DNA from: Paracoccaceae bacterium
GTDB taxonomy: Bacteria > Pseudomonadota > Alphaproteobacteria > Rhodobacterales > Rhodobacteraceae
Reading direction: 5' to 3'
Assembly: GCA_003564655.1 (NCBI GenBank)
Contig: PXES01000011.1
Coordinates: 1 to 8,488, forward strand
Length of the DNA: 8,488 bases
The translations under genes were made by a program, and so were the position numbers. Shown piece after piece: positions 1 through 5,142 of the stretch. The notes below the pieces were generated by a model, which made no database searches, was not told where the DNA came from, and worked only from the letters and a program-made list of their open reading frames with translations. Each line of letters begins with the position of its first letter. The stretch's first letter is position 1.

Positions 1-339
1 CATGTCGGCGTGATACCAGCCGATCGTCTCATCCGTCAGCGCGCGGATGATCGTGTTGAGGTCCCGACCGTCCCCCGCCGCCTGCATCTCGCGCGCGCGG
101 GCGTTGATCTTGTCATCGACATCGGTGAAGTTACGCACATAGGTGACAGCCTCCGCGCCGTAGAGGTGGCGCAGCAGCCGATAGAGCACATCGAACACCA
201 CCACGGGCCGCGCATTGCCTAAGTGAGCGCGGTCATAGACGGTCGGCCCGCAGACATACATCCGCACGTTCCCCGGATCGAGGGGGGTGAACTCTTCCTT
301 GCGGCGCGTGGCAGTGTTGTGCAGGCGGATCAAACTCAT
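1..339 (-). CDS. cysS: Cysteinyl-tRNA synthetase, N-terminal part (cut by window edge)
   Basis: Class I aminoacyl-tRNA synthetase that charges tRNA-Cys with cysteine in the cytoplasm. Only the first 113 codons are in the window. The Rossmann-fold signature is clear: MYVCGPTVYD at residues 27-36, with Cys30 as the expected zinc ligand that discriminates cysteine. The HIGH-type motif is HLGN at 39-42, followed by ARPVVVFDVLYRLL and then FTDVDDKI at 71-78, all hallmarks of the family. The ATG at 339 is preceded by GAGAGG (350-345 on the minus strand) with a 5-nt spacer, and the protein starts SLIRLHNT as in homologues. The gene lies 78 nt downstream of a short Cys-rich leader ORF (418-462). That, and the pairing potential of its Shine-Dalgarno, suggest translational or attenuation control. 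The family call is very secure; the regulation is inferred. Confidence 0.97.
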   Translation of the reverse strand, partial: MSLIRLHNTATRRKEEFTPLDPGNVRMYVCGPTVYDRAHLGNARPVVVFDVLYRLLRHLYGAEAVTYVRNFTDVDDKINARAREMQAAGDGRDLNTIIRALTDETIGWYHADM

Positions 340-344
340 GCCAT

Positions 345-416
345 CCTCTCGGGCCGGGGCCCGGCGGCAGGGGTGATCAGACCTGACATGACCTCAAGAA
401 ACCCGCCGCCGAGAAA
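345..416 (-). promoter_or_regulatory. cysS leader with mutually exclusive RNA pairings, one covering the Shine-Dalgarno
   Basis: On the minus-strand RNA, UUUCUCGG (416-409), just after the leader-peptide stop, can pair with CCGAGAGG (352-345), which contains the cysS Shine-Dalgarno: 6 Watson-Crick plus 2 G-U pairs. The same segment can instead join a 12-bp stem, 413-402 with 371-360 (10 Watson-Crick plus 2 G-U pairs, 30-nt loop), which leaves the Shine-Dalgarno free. A small third hairpin, 363-359 with 354-350, abuts the Shine-Dalgarno. A ribosome stalled on the Cys codons would cover 409-416 and block the first two pairings. No U-run follows any stem, so translational control fits better than intrinsic termination. 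Which state turns cysS on cannot be settled without folding calculations. Confidence 0.45.
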
Positions 417-417
417 C

Positions 418-462
418 TCAGCGGCAAATGCAGCAGCAAATAATGCGGGTCAAGCCATTCAT
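418..462 (-). CDS. Putative cysteine-rich leader peptide of cysS (14 aa)
   Basis: A short ORF, ATG at 462 to TGA at 418, encodes MNGLTRIICCCICR. Codons 9, 10, 11 and 13 are all TGC (Cys), so 4 of 14 residues are cysteine, far above the usual roughly 1 percent. It sits directly upstream of the gene for cysteinyl-tRNA synthetase, on the same strand, with 78 nt between its stop and the cysS ATG. AGGG (473-470) lies 7 nt before the ATG and could be a ribosome binding site. It could also be part of a -10 element that would place the transcript start at the ATG itself. By analogy with amino-acid leader peptides (trp, his, leu), slow decoding of the Cys run when charged tRNA-Cys is scarce could change folding downstream. 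The ORF and its Cys codons are seen directly; translation and function are inferred. A chance GCA-repeat origin of the TGC run is the main alternative. Confidence 0.55.
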   Translation of the reverse strand: MNGLTRIICCCICR

Positions 463-468
463 GAGCGC

Positions 469-497
469 ACCCTACGCCCCTGTGCCGCCGCTGCCAA
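469..497 (-). promoter_or_regulatory. Candidate cysS promoter (TTGGCA - 17 bp - TAGGGT)
   Basis: On the minus strand TTGGCA (497-492) is followed after 17 bp by TAGGGT (474-469). The -35 matches 5 of 6 consensus bases, the -10 only 3 of 6. The predicted start would be at about 462, the A of the leader-peptide ATG, giving a leaderless start. A competing -35 (TTGACC, 453-448) with a poor -10 (CATTTG, 430-425) would start transcription inside the leader ORF and exclude it from the mRNA. Neither is strong, so this call is tentative. Confidence 0.35.
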
Positions 498-510
498 GCC
501 CCGAAAACAC

Positions 511-547
511 CGCTGCCCGCGCCCGGGCGGGTCGGGCGCGGGCAGCG
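511..547 (-). terminator. Intrinsic terminator after the flavoprotein-DUF5368 transcript
   Basis: A perfect 15-bp inverted repeat (511-525 with 533-547), almost all G+C, encloses a 7-nt loop. Read on the minus strand it is followed by GTGTTTTCGG, giving a short U-run. It starts 46 bp past the stop codon of the DUF5368 gene, the expected place for the end of that transcript, and just before the candidate cysS promoter. It separates the two leftward units. Confidence 0.8.
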
Positions 548-592
548 CAGGCCGCACGCAGGGAGGGGCGGCGGCCAGCGATGCGGGGGGCC

Positions 593-949
593 TCAACTGT
601 CGGCCGGTCGCCCCCGCAACAAGGATTGCACCACATAGACGAGGATCGCGAAGCCCACCGCCCCGGCGGCGAACACGCCCAGCAGCACGATCCCGTCGAT
701 CGGCCCGCCCAGATCGCGCAGGCTCGAATTGGTCATCACCAGCACGAACCACACGGCGGCAACTCCGCCGACTGGCATCGAAAGCTGCGCCAGCAGGAAT
801 TTCCGCATCGACAGCGACCTGTCGCGCACCAGCACATAGACCCAGGCCAGCGTGATCGCGACCGCCAAAGCCACCATCGCCCAGAACAGCCCGCGCCCGA
901 ACATTTCCTCGAACACGGCCAGAATTGTCATCAGGCTGAATTCTTCCAT
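593..949 (-). CDS. Small inner-membrane protein, DUF5368-like (118 aa)
   Basis: A 118-residue protein of unknown function with three predicted membrane helices at about residues 19-42, 52-73 and 84-111. Positive residues (VRDRSLSMRK) follow the first helix and a short polar tail (RGRPADS) ends the protein. From memory it resembles the DUF5368 family of Rhodobacterales; this could not be searched. The ATG at 949 is preferred because AAGGA (minus strand) lies 7 nt upstream. A GTG one codon earlier is possible but would be too close to that site. It begins 80 bp after the stop of the Tat-exported flavoprotein gene on the same strand, and a strong terminator follows, so the two are probably co-transcribed. 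A role as membrane partner or electron-transfer accessory of the flavoprotein is an inference from position only. Confidence 0.75.
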   Translation of the reverse strand: MEEFSLMTILAVFEEMFGRGLFWAMVALAVAITLAWVYVLVRDRSLSMRKFLLAQLSMPVGGVAAVWFVLVMTNSSLRDLGGPIDGIVLLGVFAAGAVGFAILVYVVQSLLRGRPADS

Positions 950-970
950 CACTCCATCCTTTCACAGGGC

Positions 971-1015
971 CATCTTCTTGCCCGAAATACTCGCGGGGGA
1001 GGGGGCGGCAGCCCC
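971..1015 (-). repeat. Probable Rhodobacterales intergenic repeat-like element with hairpin
   Basis: The gap between the flavoprotein and DUF5368 genes holds, on the minus strand, a GGGGC-TGCC-GCCCC hairpin (1015-1002), a CCTCCCCC stretch, then GCGAGTATTT and CAAGAAGATG. I recall similar hairpin plus GAGTATTT plus AAGA-type sequences between genes in Rhodobacteraceae genomes, but cannot verify this here. It may act as an mRNA stability or partial-termination element between the two cistrons. Only one copy is in this window. Confidence 0.4.
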
Positions 1016-1029
1016 GGCCCCGGTCCAGA

Positions 1030-2355
1030 TCAGGCGCGCCCGCGCAGCATCGCGTTATAGGTGGCCTTCAGCGCGACTTCCTTCATCAGCCAGGAAATCC
1101 ACAACTCCTCCAGCGGCGCGATCAGGCCGGGAAAGGACGGGGTCAGATTGTCCTGATAGTCGAACTCGACCAGCATCGCGCGCCCGACCCGCGTGATCAG
1201 CGGGCAGGAGGTGTAGCCGTCATAGAGCCGGGTGCCTTCGGCCCCCGCGATCTCGGCAACCAGGTGATCCTCGACAACGGGGATGTGGAATTTCACGCTC
1301 GCTGCGGTCTTGCCCTTGGGCACGCCGTTGATGTCGCCGATTCCGAAGACATTGGGGTAGCGGGCATGGCGCAGGGTCTGGGTGTCGACCTCGATCCATC
1401 CCTGATCGGTCCAGCGATCCGCCCAGGCGAGGCCCGAATCGCGGATCACCTGCGGCGCGCGCTGCGGCGGCACGACATTGATGAAGTCCCAGCGATCAGT
1501 CACATCGCCATTCGGGGTGGCGTAGGTTGCGGTCTTCGCACCCGGATCGATGGCCCGGAGCACATGCTCATACCGGTAGGTGATGTCGCGCTCATCCATG
1601 ATCTGGCGGACGCGGTGATGGATCACCGGCACGCCAAACAGGTTCTGCGCCTGCGCGTTATAGACGAACTCGCAGCGGTCGCGATTGCCTTTGGTGGTCG
1701 CGATATCCTCGGCCAGAAAGCAGATCTTCACGGGCGCGCCGGCGCATTTCATCTCGGTCGCGGGGCGACCGAACAGGCCCACGCCGCCCTCATCCGTGAA
1801 CCGATCCAGCGCATGCCAGCTTTTCTCGGCCATCTCGGGGCTCGCGTAGTGCGCCGAGATGCCGGTCTCGGGGCCGACCATCGACAGATCGAACCCCTCG
1901 ATCGCGTCCCAGTCGAGGACGAGGCCCGTGGCCACGATCAGATAGTCGTAGTCCAGCCGCTGCCCGCCAGTGGTGGTGACGCGACTGGCCTCGGGGTCCA
2001 GCTCGGCGGCGTATTCGCTGATGAAGGTGATCCCGCGCGGCAGCCAGCGCTCGGTCGCGGAAACCGCGTAATCTGCCCCGCGCAGCCCGGCGGCGATCAA
2101 CGTGAAGCCCGGCTGATACCAGTGCTGCGCGCGTCCATCCAGCACGGTGATCTCGGCTCCATCGAGGCGCTCGGACAGCCGGTTGGCAATCGCCGCACCC
2201 CCCGCGCCCGCGCCGAGGATGAGGATCCGTGCGTTGGTACGCACCGGGGCTGCCTGACCCTGCCGCGCACCACCAAGGGCAAGCGCGGCCCCGCCCGCAC
2301 CGGCAAGGCCGAGAAAGCCTCGGCGGCTGGCCATCAGTTTGTCGATATCACCCAT
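1030..2355 (-). CDS. Tat-exported FAD oxidoreductase, sulfide:quinone oxidoreductase (type II)-like
   Basis: A 441-residue flavoprotein of the disulfide oxidoreductase fold. A twin-arginine signal (SRRGFLGLAG at 10-19, then an Ala/Gly-rich stretch ending near QGQAA at 32-36) predicts folded export to the periplasm. The FAD motif GAGAGG is at 48-53 and the second FAD-contact motif YPNVFGIGDI at 333-342. Two cysteines sit where type II sulfide:quinone oxidoreductases have their redox pair: Cys204 in MKCAGAPVKI and Cys384 in YTSCPLITR. The C-terminal amphipathic tail (FPGLIAPLEELWISWLMKE, about 408-426) resembles the membrane anchor of SQR. The likely reaction is oxidation of sulfide to sulfane sulfur with electrons passed to quinone, on the periplasmic face. 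Flavocytochrome c sulfide dehydrogenase (SoxF/FccB) is the main alternative, favoured by the Tat signal; no cytochrome partner is adjacent. The start has GGGGGAG close upstream; Met8 is an alternative. It is divergent from an NsrR-like regulator and has its own FNR-type box. Confidence 0.87.
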   Translation of the reverse strand: MGDIDKLMASRRGFLGLAGAGGAALALGGARQGQAAPVRTNARILILGAGAGGAAIANRLSERLDGAEITVLDGRAQHWYQPGFTLIAAGLRGADYAVSATERWLPRGITFISEYAAELDPEASRVTTTGGQRLDYDYLIVATGLVLDWDAIEGFDLSMVGPETGISAHYASPEMAEKSWHALDRFTDEGGVGLFGRPATEMKCAGAPVKICFLAEDIATTKGNRDRCEFVYNAQAQNLFGVPVIHHRVRQIMDERDITYRYEHVLRAIDPGAKTATYATPNGDVTDRWDFINVVPPQRAPQVIRDSGLAWADRWTDQGWIEVDTQTLRHARYPNVFGIGDINGVPKGKTAASVKFHIPVVEDHLVAEIAGAEGTRLYDGYTSCPLITRVGRAMLVEFDYQDNLTPSFPGLIAPLEELWISWLMKEVALKATYNAMLRGRA

Positions 2356-2392
2356 GTCTCCCCCAATCCGCCTTGCGGCTCAACACGTATAC

Positions 2393-2412
2393 ATATGCGT
2401 ACAATCGCATAT
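2393..2412 (-). promoter_or_regulatory. Candidate operator palindrome over the -10 of the flavoprotein gene
   Basis: A perfect inverted repeat, ATATGCG - TACAAT - CGCATAT, is centred at 2402.5 in an AT-rich patch. The predicted -10 (GATTGT on the minus strand, 2406-2401) lies inside it, so a bound protein would block the promoter. The ATGC...GCAT spacing is close to, but one base shorter than, the gammaproteobacterial NsrR consensus as I recall it. The NsrR-like protein encoded next door is therefore a candidate ligand. The palindrome is seen; the binding protein is inferred. Confidence 0.45.
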
Positions 2413-2428
2413 TCATTTATTCCGTTCT

Positions 2429-2442
2429 TTGATCTGTATCAA
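2429..2442 (-). promoter_or_regulatory. FNR-type box for the flavoprotein gene
   Basis: TTGAT-CTGT-ATCAA on the plus strand (TTGAT-ACAG-ATCAA on the minus strand) matches the FNR/FnrL/DNR consensus in every fixed position. Its centre, 2435.5, is 41.5 bp upstream of a start at 2394, which has a plausible -10 (GATTGT) and leaves a 38-nt leader before the ATG at 2355. This is the class II activator geometry and predicts induction at low oxygen (FnrL) or by NO (DNR-like). Confidence 0.75.
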
Positions 2443-2501
2443 TTTTCCGAACGCGACTGCCAGCAGCGCAGCGGCACAGGACAAGTCGGGGCAAACCGGG
2501 T

Positions 2502-2515
2502 TTGATCCGGATCAA
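2502..2515 (+). promoter_or_regulatory. FNR-type box for the NsrR-like regulator gene
   Basis: TTGATCCGGATCAA is a perfect 14-bp palindrome and a perfect FNR-family consensus. Its centre, 2508.5, is 41.5 bp upstream of a start at 2550, for which TAAAGT (2538-2543) is a fair -10. This is class II activator geometry for the rightward transcript. It is 73 bp, close to seven helical turns, from the other box. Confidence 0.75.
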
Positions 2516-2537
2516 CCCGACCCGGAGCGCGCTGTGT

Positions 2538-2553
2538 TAAAGTTGTCGGACAA
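2538..2553 (+). promoter_or_regulatory. Candidate -10 and start-site palindrome of the NsrR-like gene
   Basis: TAAAGT at 2538-2543 matches 4 of 6 positions of the -10 consensus and fits the FNR box upstream. It is directly followed by TTGTC-G-GACAA (2543-2553), an 11-bp perfect palindrome over the predicted start at 2550. That is a possible site for autoregulation. The 5' leader would be 54 nt, with GGAG at 2591-2594 as the ribosome binding site. Confidence 0.4.
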
Positions 2554-2603
2554 ACAGATGAAATACCCCGACCGGCCCTGAAACCGACCCGGAGATCCGC
2601 GCC

Positions 2604-3095
2604 ATGCGCCTGACGACCCGCACCAACCTCGCCCTGCGTACCCTGATGTTCTGCGCCGTCAATGACGGGCGAATCGTGCGCAAGACCGACGCTGCGCGCG
2701 CGATCAACGCGTCCGAGAATCACCTCGCCCAGGTTATCAACCAGTTGGCGCAAGAGGGGTTCGTCACCACCCTGCGCGGGCGGCATGGCGGGTTTCACCT
2801 CGCCCGCGCGGCCAGTTCGATCAGCGTGGGCCAGGTGTTCCGCACTTTTGAGTCGGGCCTGCCCTTCATCGAATGCTTTTCGGCCGACAATACCTGCCCG
2901 TTGCGCGACTATTGCGGGATGCGACCGCATCTGTCGCGCGCCGTCGAAGCCTTCTACAGCGCGCTGGACGAGGTCTATCTGAGCGACCTCGTGGACAGCA
3001 ATGCCGGGTTAGACGCGCTGTTGCGCATCGATGCGCCCACAACGTCGTTGCGCTGTGGTGCCCCGGCGCGTACTGCCGCGATTGCAGCGCAGTAA
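2604..3095 (+). CDS. Rrf2-family regulator, NsrR-like (Fe-S, NO-responsive)
   Basis: A 163-residue Rrf2-family transcription factor. Residues 1-70 form the winged helix-turn-helix, with MRLTTRTNLALRTLMF at the start, the recognition region ENHLAQVINQLAQEGFV (38-54) and the wing LRGRHGGFHLA (57-67), all typical of NsrR and IscR. Three cysteines, Cys91, Cys98 and Cys104 (C-x6-C-x5-C), lie where the family binds its iron-sulfur cluster. The helix after them ends LSDLV, as in NsrR (TLADL). NsrR proteins sense nitric oxide through the cluster and usually repress NO-detoxification genes. The start has GGAG with a 9-nt spacer. It is divergent from the Tat flavoprotein gene, behind an FNR-type box, and probably leads a transcript including the DUF4394 gene. 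IscR or RsrR-like sensing cannot be excluded. Residues past about 140 look like a non-conserved tail. Confidence 0.88.
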   Translation: MRLTTRTNLALRTLMFCAVNDGRIVRKTDAARAINASENHLAQVINQLAQEGFVTTLRGRHGGFHLARAASSISVGQVFRTFESGLPFIECFSADNTCPLRDYCGMRPHLSRAVEAFYSALDEVYLSDLVDSNAGLDALLRIDAPTTSLRCGAPARTAAIAAQ

Positions 3096-3238
3096 CCCCT
3101 ACCTGCAGCAGTGCTTGCCGCCCGAGGCGCTCACGCGAGCGTGACGTCAGGGTGCTGAAACTTGCTCGCTCCCTCCTGCGTTCCCTCTGGTGTTGGCCGC
3201 AACGCGCGGCCCGACGCGACAAAAGGGAGACTGACCGA

Positions 3239-4009
3239 ATGAAACGACTGATCCTCGCAACCAGCCTGAGCATTCTCGCCGCCCCTGCGGTGTCCGATAC
3301 GGCTATCGGCCTTGCCGGTGCCCATACGCTGGTCACCATCGATCTTGAAACCGGGCAGGTAACCGGGATGCAGGACGCCGATTACCAGGGCCGCATTCTC
3401 GGCATCGACTTTCGCCCCGCAACGAACAGCCTTATCGCCGTGACCGAGGATTTCGCCGTGGTCGATCTCGATCCGGCAACCGGGGAATGGTCTATCCTGG
3501 CGCAGATGGACCGAGGCATGGAGATCGCCGACGGCGCGCCGGTGATCGTCGATATCAACCCGGTGCCGGACGCGCTGCGGTTCATGTCGGGCACCACCAA
3601 TCACCGCATCAATCTGACCAGCGGCGAGGTCATGGTCGATGGCGACCTGCATTTCGGTGACGACACCGAGGGCACGCCCATGGTCGGCGCCACCGCCTAT
3701 TCAAATGCCTTCGGAAGCCCGTCCGAGACGACGATGTTCAACATCGACACCGACCGCGCCGCGCTGCTGGTCCAGACTGCCCCGAATGACGGCACCAACG
3801 AGGTGCGGGGCGATCTGGGGATCGAGATCGCAGGGCCGGTCGCCTTTGATATCGTCACCGATGCCGAGGGCATGAACACTGGCTGGCTGTCGGCGAACGG
3901 GATGCTGCACACAGTGTCGCTGGAAGATGGCAGCATCACGAATTCCTGGGAAATCGACGGGCTGGACGTGGAACTGCGCGACCTGACCGTGATGCCCGCG
4001 ATGGACTGA
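3239..4009 (+). CDS. Secreted DUF4394-domain protein (256 aa)
   Basis: An exported protein of unknown function. A Sec signal peptide is clear: KR at 2-3, a hydrophobic core LILATSLSILAAPA (4-17), and probable cleavage near AVS-D (17-20). The rest fits the DUF4394 family, a predicted propeller-like fold: GIDFRP (55-60), DINPVPDALRFMS (105-117), NHRINLTSGEVMVDGDL (121-137), AYSNAF (153-158), TTMFNIDTD (164-172) and GPVAFDIV (199-206). The mature protein is acidic, with few Lys residues. The ATG follows GGGAGA with an 8-nt spacer; the open frame extends further upstream but overlaps the regulator gene and is rejected. It lies 143 bp after the NsrR-like gene, so it could be in the same transcript or have its own promoter. 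A periplasmic role tied to the neighbouring flavoprotein is speculation. Confidence 0.85.
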   Translation: MKRLILATSLSILAAPAVSDTAIGLAGAHTLVTIDLETGQVTGMQDADYQGRILGIDFRPATNSLIAVTEDFAVVDLDPATGEWSILAQMDRGMEIADGAPVIVDINPVPDALRFMSGTTNHRINLTSGEVMVDGDLHFGDDTEGTPMVGATAYSNAFGSPSETTMFNIDTDRAALLVQTAPNDGTNEVRGDLGIEIAGPVAFDIVTDAEGMNTGWLSANGMLHTVSLEDGSITNSWEIDGLDVELRDLTVMPAMD

Positions 4010-4032
4010 CACCCGCGCATCCGATGCGTTGC

Positions 4033-4095
4033 CCCCGAGCGGTCTGGAGCGCCCGCTCGGGGTCCCCACCCGCCCTCCCACGACCCGCTCGCGGG
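4033..4095. terminator. Hairpins between convergent DUF4394 and trpF genes
   Basis: A perfect 10-bp stem (4033-4042 with 4053-4062, 10-nt loop) and a 5-bp stem (4084-4088 with 4091-4095) lie between the two convergent stop codons. Both are G+C-rich. Neither is followed by a U-run on either strand, so they may only help ending or 3'-end stability. Confidence 0.4.
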
Positions 4096-4127
4096 CGCTC
4101 TCGCGCCCCTGGCGCGCGGGCAAAGGG

Positions 4128-4775
4128 TCAAACGGCGCTGGTCGCCTGCATGAAGGCGGCCATCCGCGCGGCGTCCTTGACGCCCGGCGCGCGCTCGACG
4201 CCCGAGGCGACATCGACCTGCTGCGCCCCGGTCAGGCGGATCGCCTCGACCACGGTCTCGGGCGTCAACCCGCCCGCCAGCAGCCACGGCTTGTCCCAGC
4301 TCCGCCCCGCGATCAGCCGCCAGTCAAAGGCCAGCCCGTTGCCGCCCGGAAGCGCCGCATCGGGCGGCGGTTTCGCATCGACGAGGATCTGATCGGCCAC
4401 CGCTGCCTGCGCGTCGAGCGCGGCCAGATCCTCCGGCCCTGCCACCCCCACGGCCTTGATCACCGGCAGCCCGAAGCGCGACCGGATTGCCGCCACGCGC
4501 ACCGGGCTCTCGCGCCCATGGAGTTGCAGCATGTCCAGCGGCACCGCATCCAGCAGCGTGGCGAGCGCGTCATCATCGGCATCGACCACCAGCCCGACCT
4601 TCGCCACCCCGGCGGGAACCGACAGCGCAAGCATGCGCGCCTGCGCATGCGGGACGGCGCGTGGCGAGGGTGGCACGAAGTTGAAGCCCAGATAGCGCGC
4701 ACCGACCGCCACGGCATCGGCCACGGCCTCCGGGCTGGTCAGCCCGCAGATCTTGACGGCAATTCGGCCCGTCAT
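4128..4775 (-). CDS. trpF: Phosphoribosylanthranilate isomerase
   Basis: Catalyses the Amadori rearrangement of N-(5'-phosphoribosyl)anthranilate to CdRP, the third step of tryptophan synthesis, in the cytoplasm. The 215-residue length is normal for a monofunctional TrpF (a TIM barrel). The N-terminal VKICGLT holds the catalytic base Cys10. LQLHG is at 84-88, ILVDAK at 130-135 gives the catalytic acid Asp134, and the phosphate-binding motifs LLAGGLTPE (165-173) and VDVASGVE (187-194) are intact. The ATG at 4775 is chosen because the family starts just before VKICGL and it lies 7 bp after the lapA-family stop; longer frames run back into that gene. It is the last gene of the leftward ihfB-lapA-trpF unit. 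In many Rhodobacterales trpB follows; here the next gene is convergent and unrelated. Confidence 0.96.
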   Translation of the reverse strand: MTGRIAVKICGLTSPEAVADAVAVGARYLGFNFVPPSPRAVPHAQARMLALSVPAGVAKVGLVVDADDDALATLLDAVPLDMLQLHGRESPVRVAAIRSRFGLPVIKAVGVAGPEDLAALDAQAAVADQILVDAKPPPDAALPGGNGLAFDWRLIAGRSWDKPWLLAGGLTPETVVEAIRLTGAQQVDVASGVERAPGVKDAARMAAFMQATSAV

Positions 4776-4782
4776 GGGCGCG

Positions 4783-5136
4783 TCAGTCCGTCTCGACCAG
4801 CGCGCGCACATCGTCCTTGTGCATGGACGGCGCGACCTTGCGCGCCTTGTCAAGCTCGGCGCGCATGGCGTTGTTCTGCCGCGCGAGCTTCGCCGCCTCG
4901 GCACGATAGCTCATCTCGCGGAACCACTCCCACACGAAGCCCAGAAGCAGACCTGCCGCAACCGCGAGCCCGAGAACGATGAACAATGGAAGCGTGATAC
5001 TGAAGTTGAAGCCCAACAGCCCTGACAGCGCATCGGGCAGAAGCTTCACCTCGATCATCGCGCGGTTGGCCAGCGCGATGGTGACCAGAACAACCGTGAC
5101 CAGTGTCACGAAACCAAGACGCAGATATCCCATCAT
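4783..5136 (-). CDS. lapA: LapA-family (DUF1049) inner-membrane protein
   Basis: A 117-residue membrane protein. Two hydrophobic helices, at about residues 4-24 (LRLGFVTLVTVVLVTIALANR) and 46-70 (SITLPLFIVLGLAVAAGLLLGFVWEW), are joined by a short loop, with a charged C-terminal helix (about 71-100) facing the cytoplasm. This is the LapA/YciS architecture; in E. coli LapA works with LapB in control of LPS synthesis. The position also matches E. coli, where the order is rpsA-ihfB-lapA-lapB, but here trpF stands in place of lapB. There are two in-frame ATGs (5136 and 5133). GGAGG overlapping the end of ihfB is about 11 nt upstream, so coupled translation is likely (6-bp gap). The role in this organism is inferred from the family. 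Confidence 0.85.
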   Translation of the reverse strand: MMGYLRLGFVTLVTVVLVTIALANRAMIEVKLLPDALSGLLGFNFSITLPLFIVLGLAVAAGLLLGFVWEWFREMSYRAEAAKLARQNNAMRAELDKARKVAPSMHKDDVRALVETD

Positions 5137-5142
5137 GCGGGG

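Noticed and set aside
223..1060. Two 210-codon overlapping plus-strand frames across the cysS-DUF5368 region
   Set aside because: Low-complexity Arg/Ala/Pro-rich translations that cross the terminator and lie antisense to real genes.
1264..2505. A 413-codon open frame on the plus strand opposite the flavoprotein gene
   Set aside because: Antisense shadow of a gene with clear FAD and Cys motifs. It would also run through the divergent promoter region.
3128..3149. Small hairpin CGCTC-ACGC-GAGCG and TGACGTCA palindrome after the regulator gene
   Set aside because: The stem is only 5 bp with no U-run, and short palindromes like this are frequent in GC-rich DNA.
3157..3182. GAAAC - 17 bp - CGTT upstream of the DUF4394 gene, similar to an EcfG-type promoter
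   Set aside because: The -35 has one mismatch in a very short motif and Rhodobacteraceae often lack that stress system, so the match is not compelling.
2873..3238. In-frame upstream extension of the DUF4394 protein
   Set aside because: It overlaps the coding region of the NsrR-like regulator and is not protein-like. The signal peptide and ribosome binding site fix the start at 3239.
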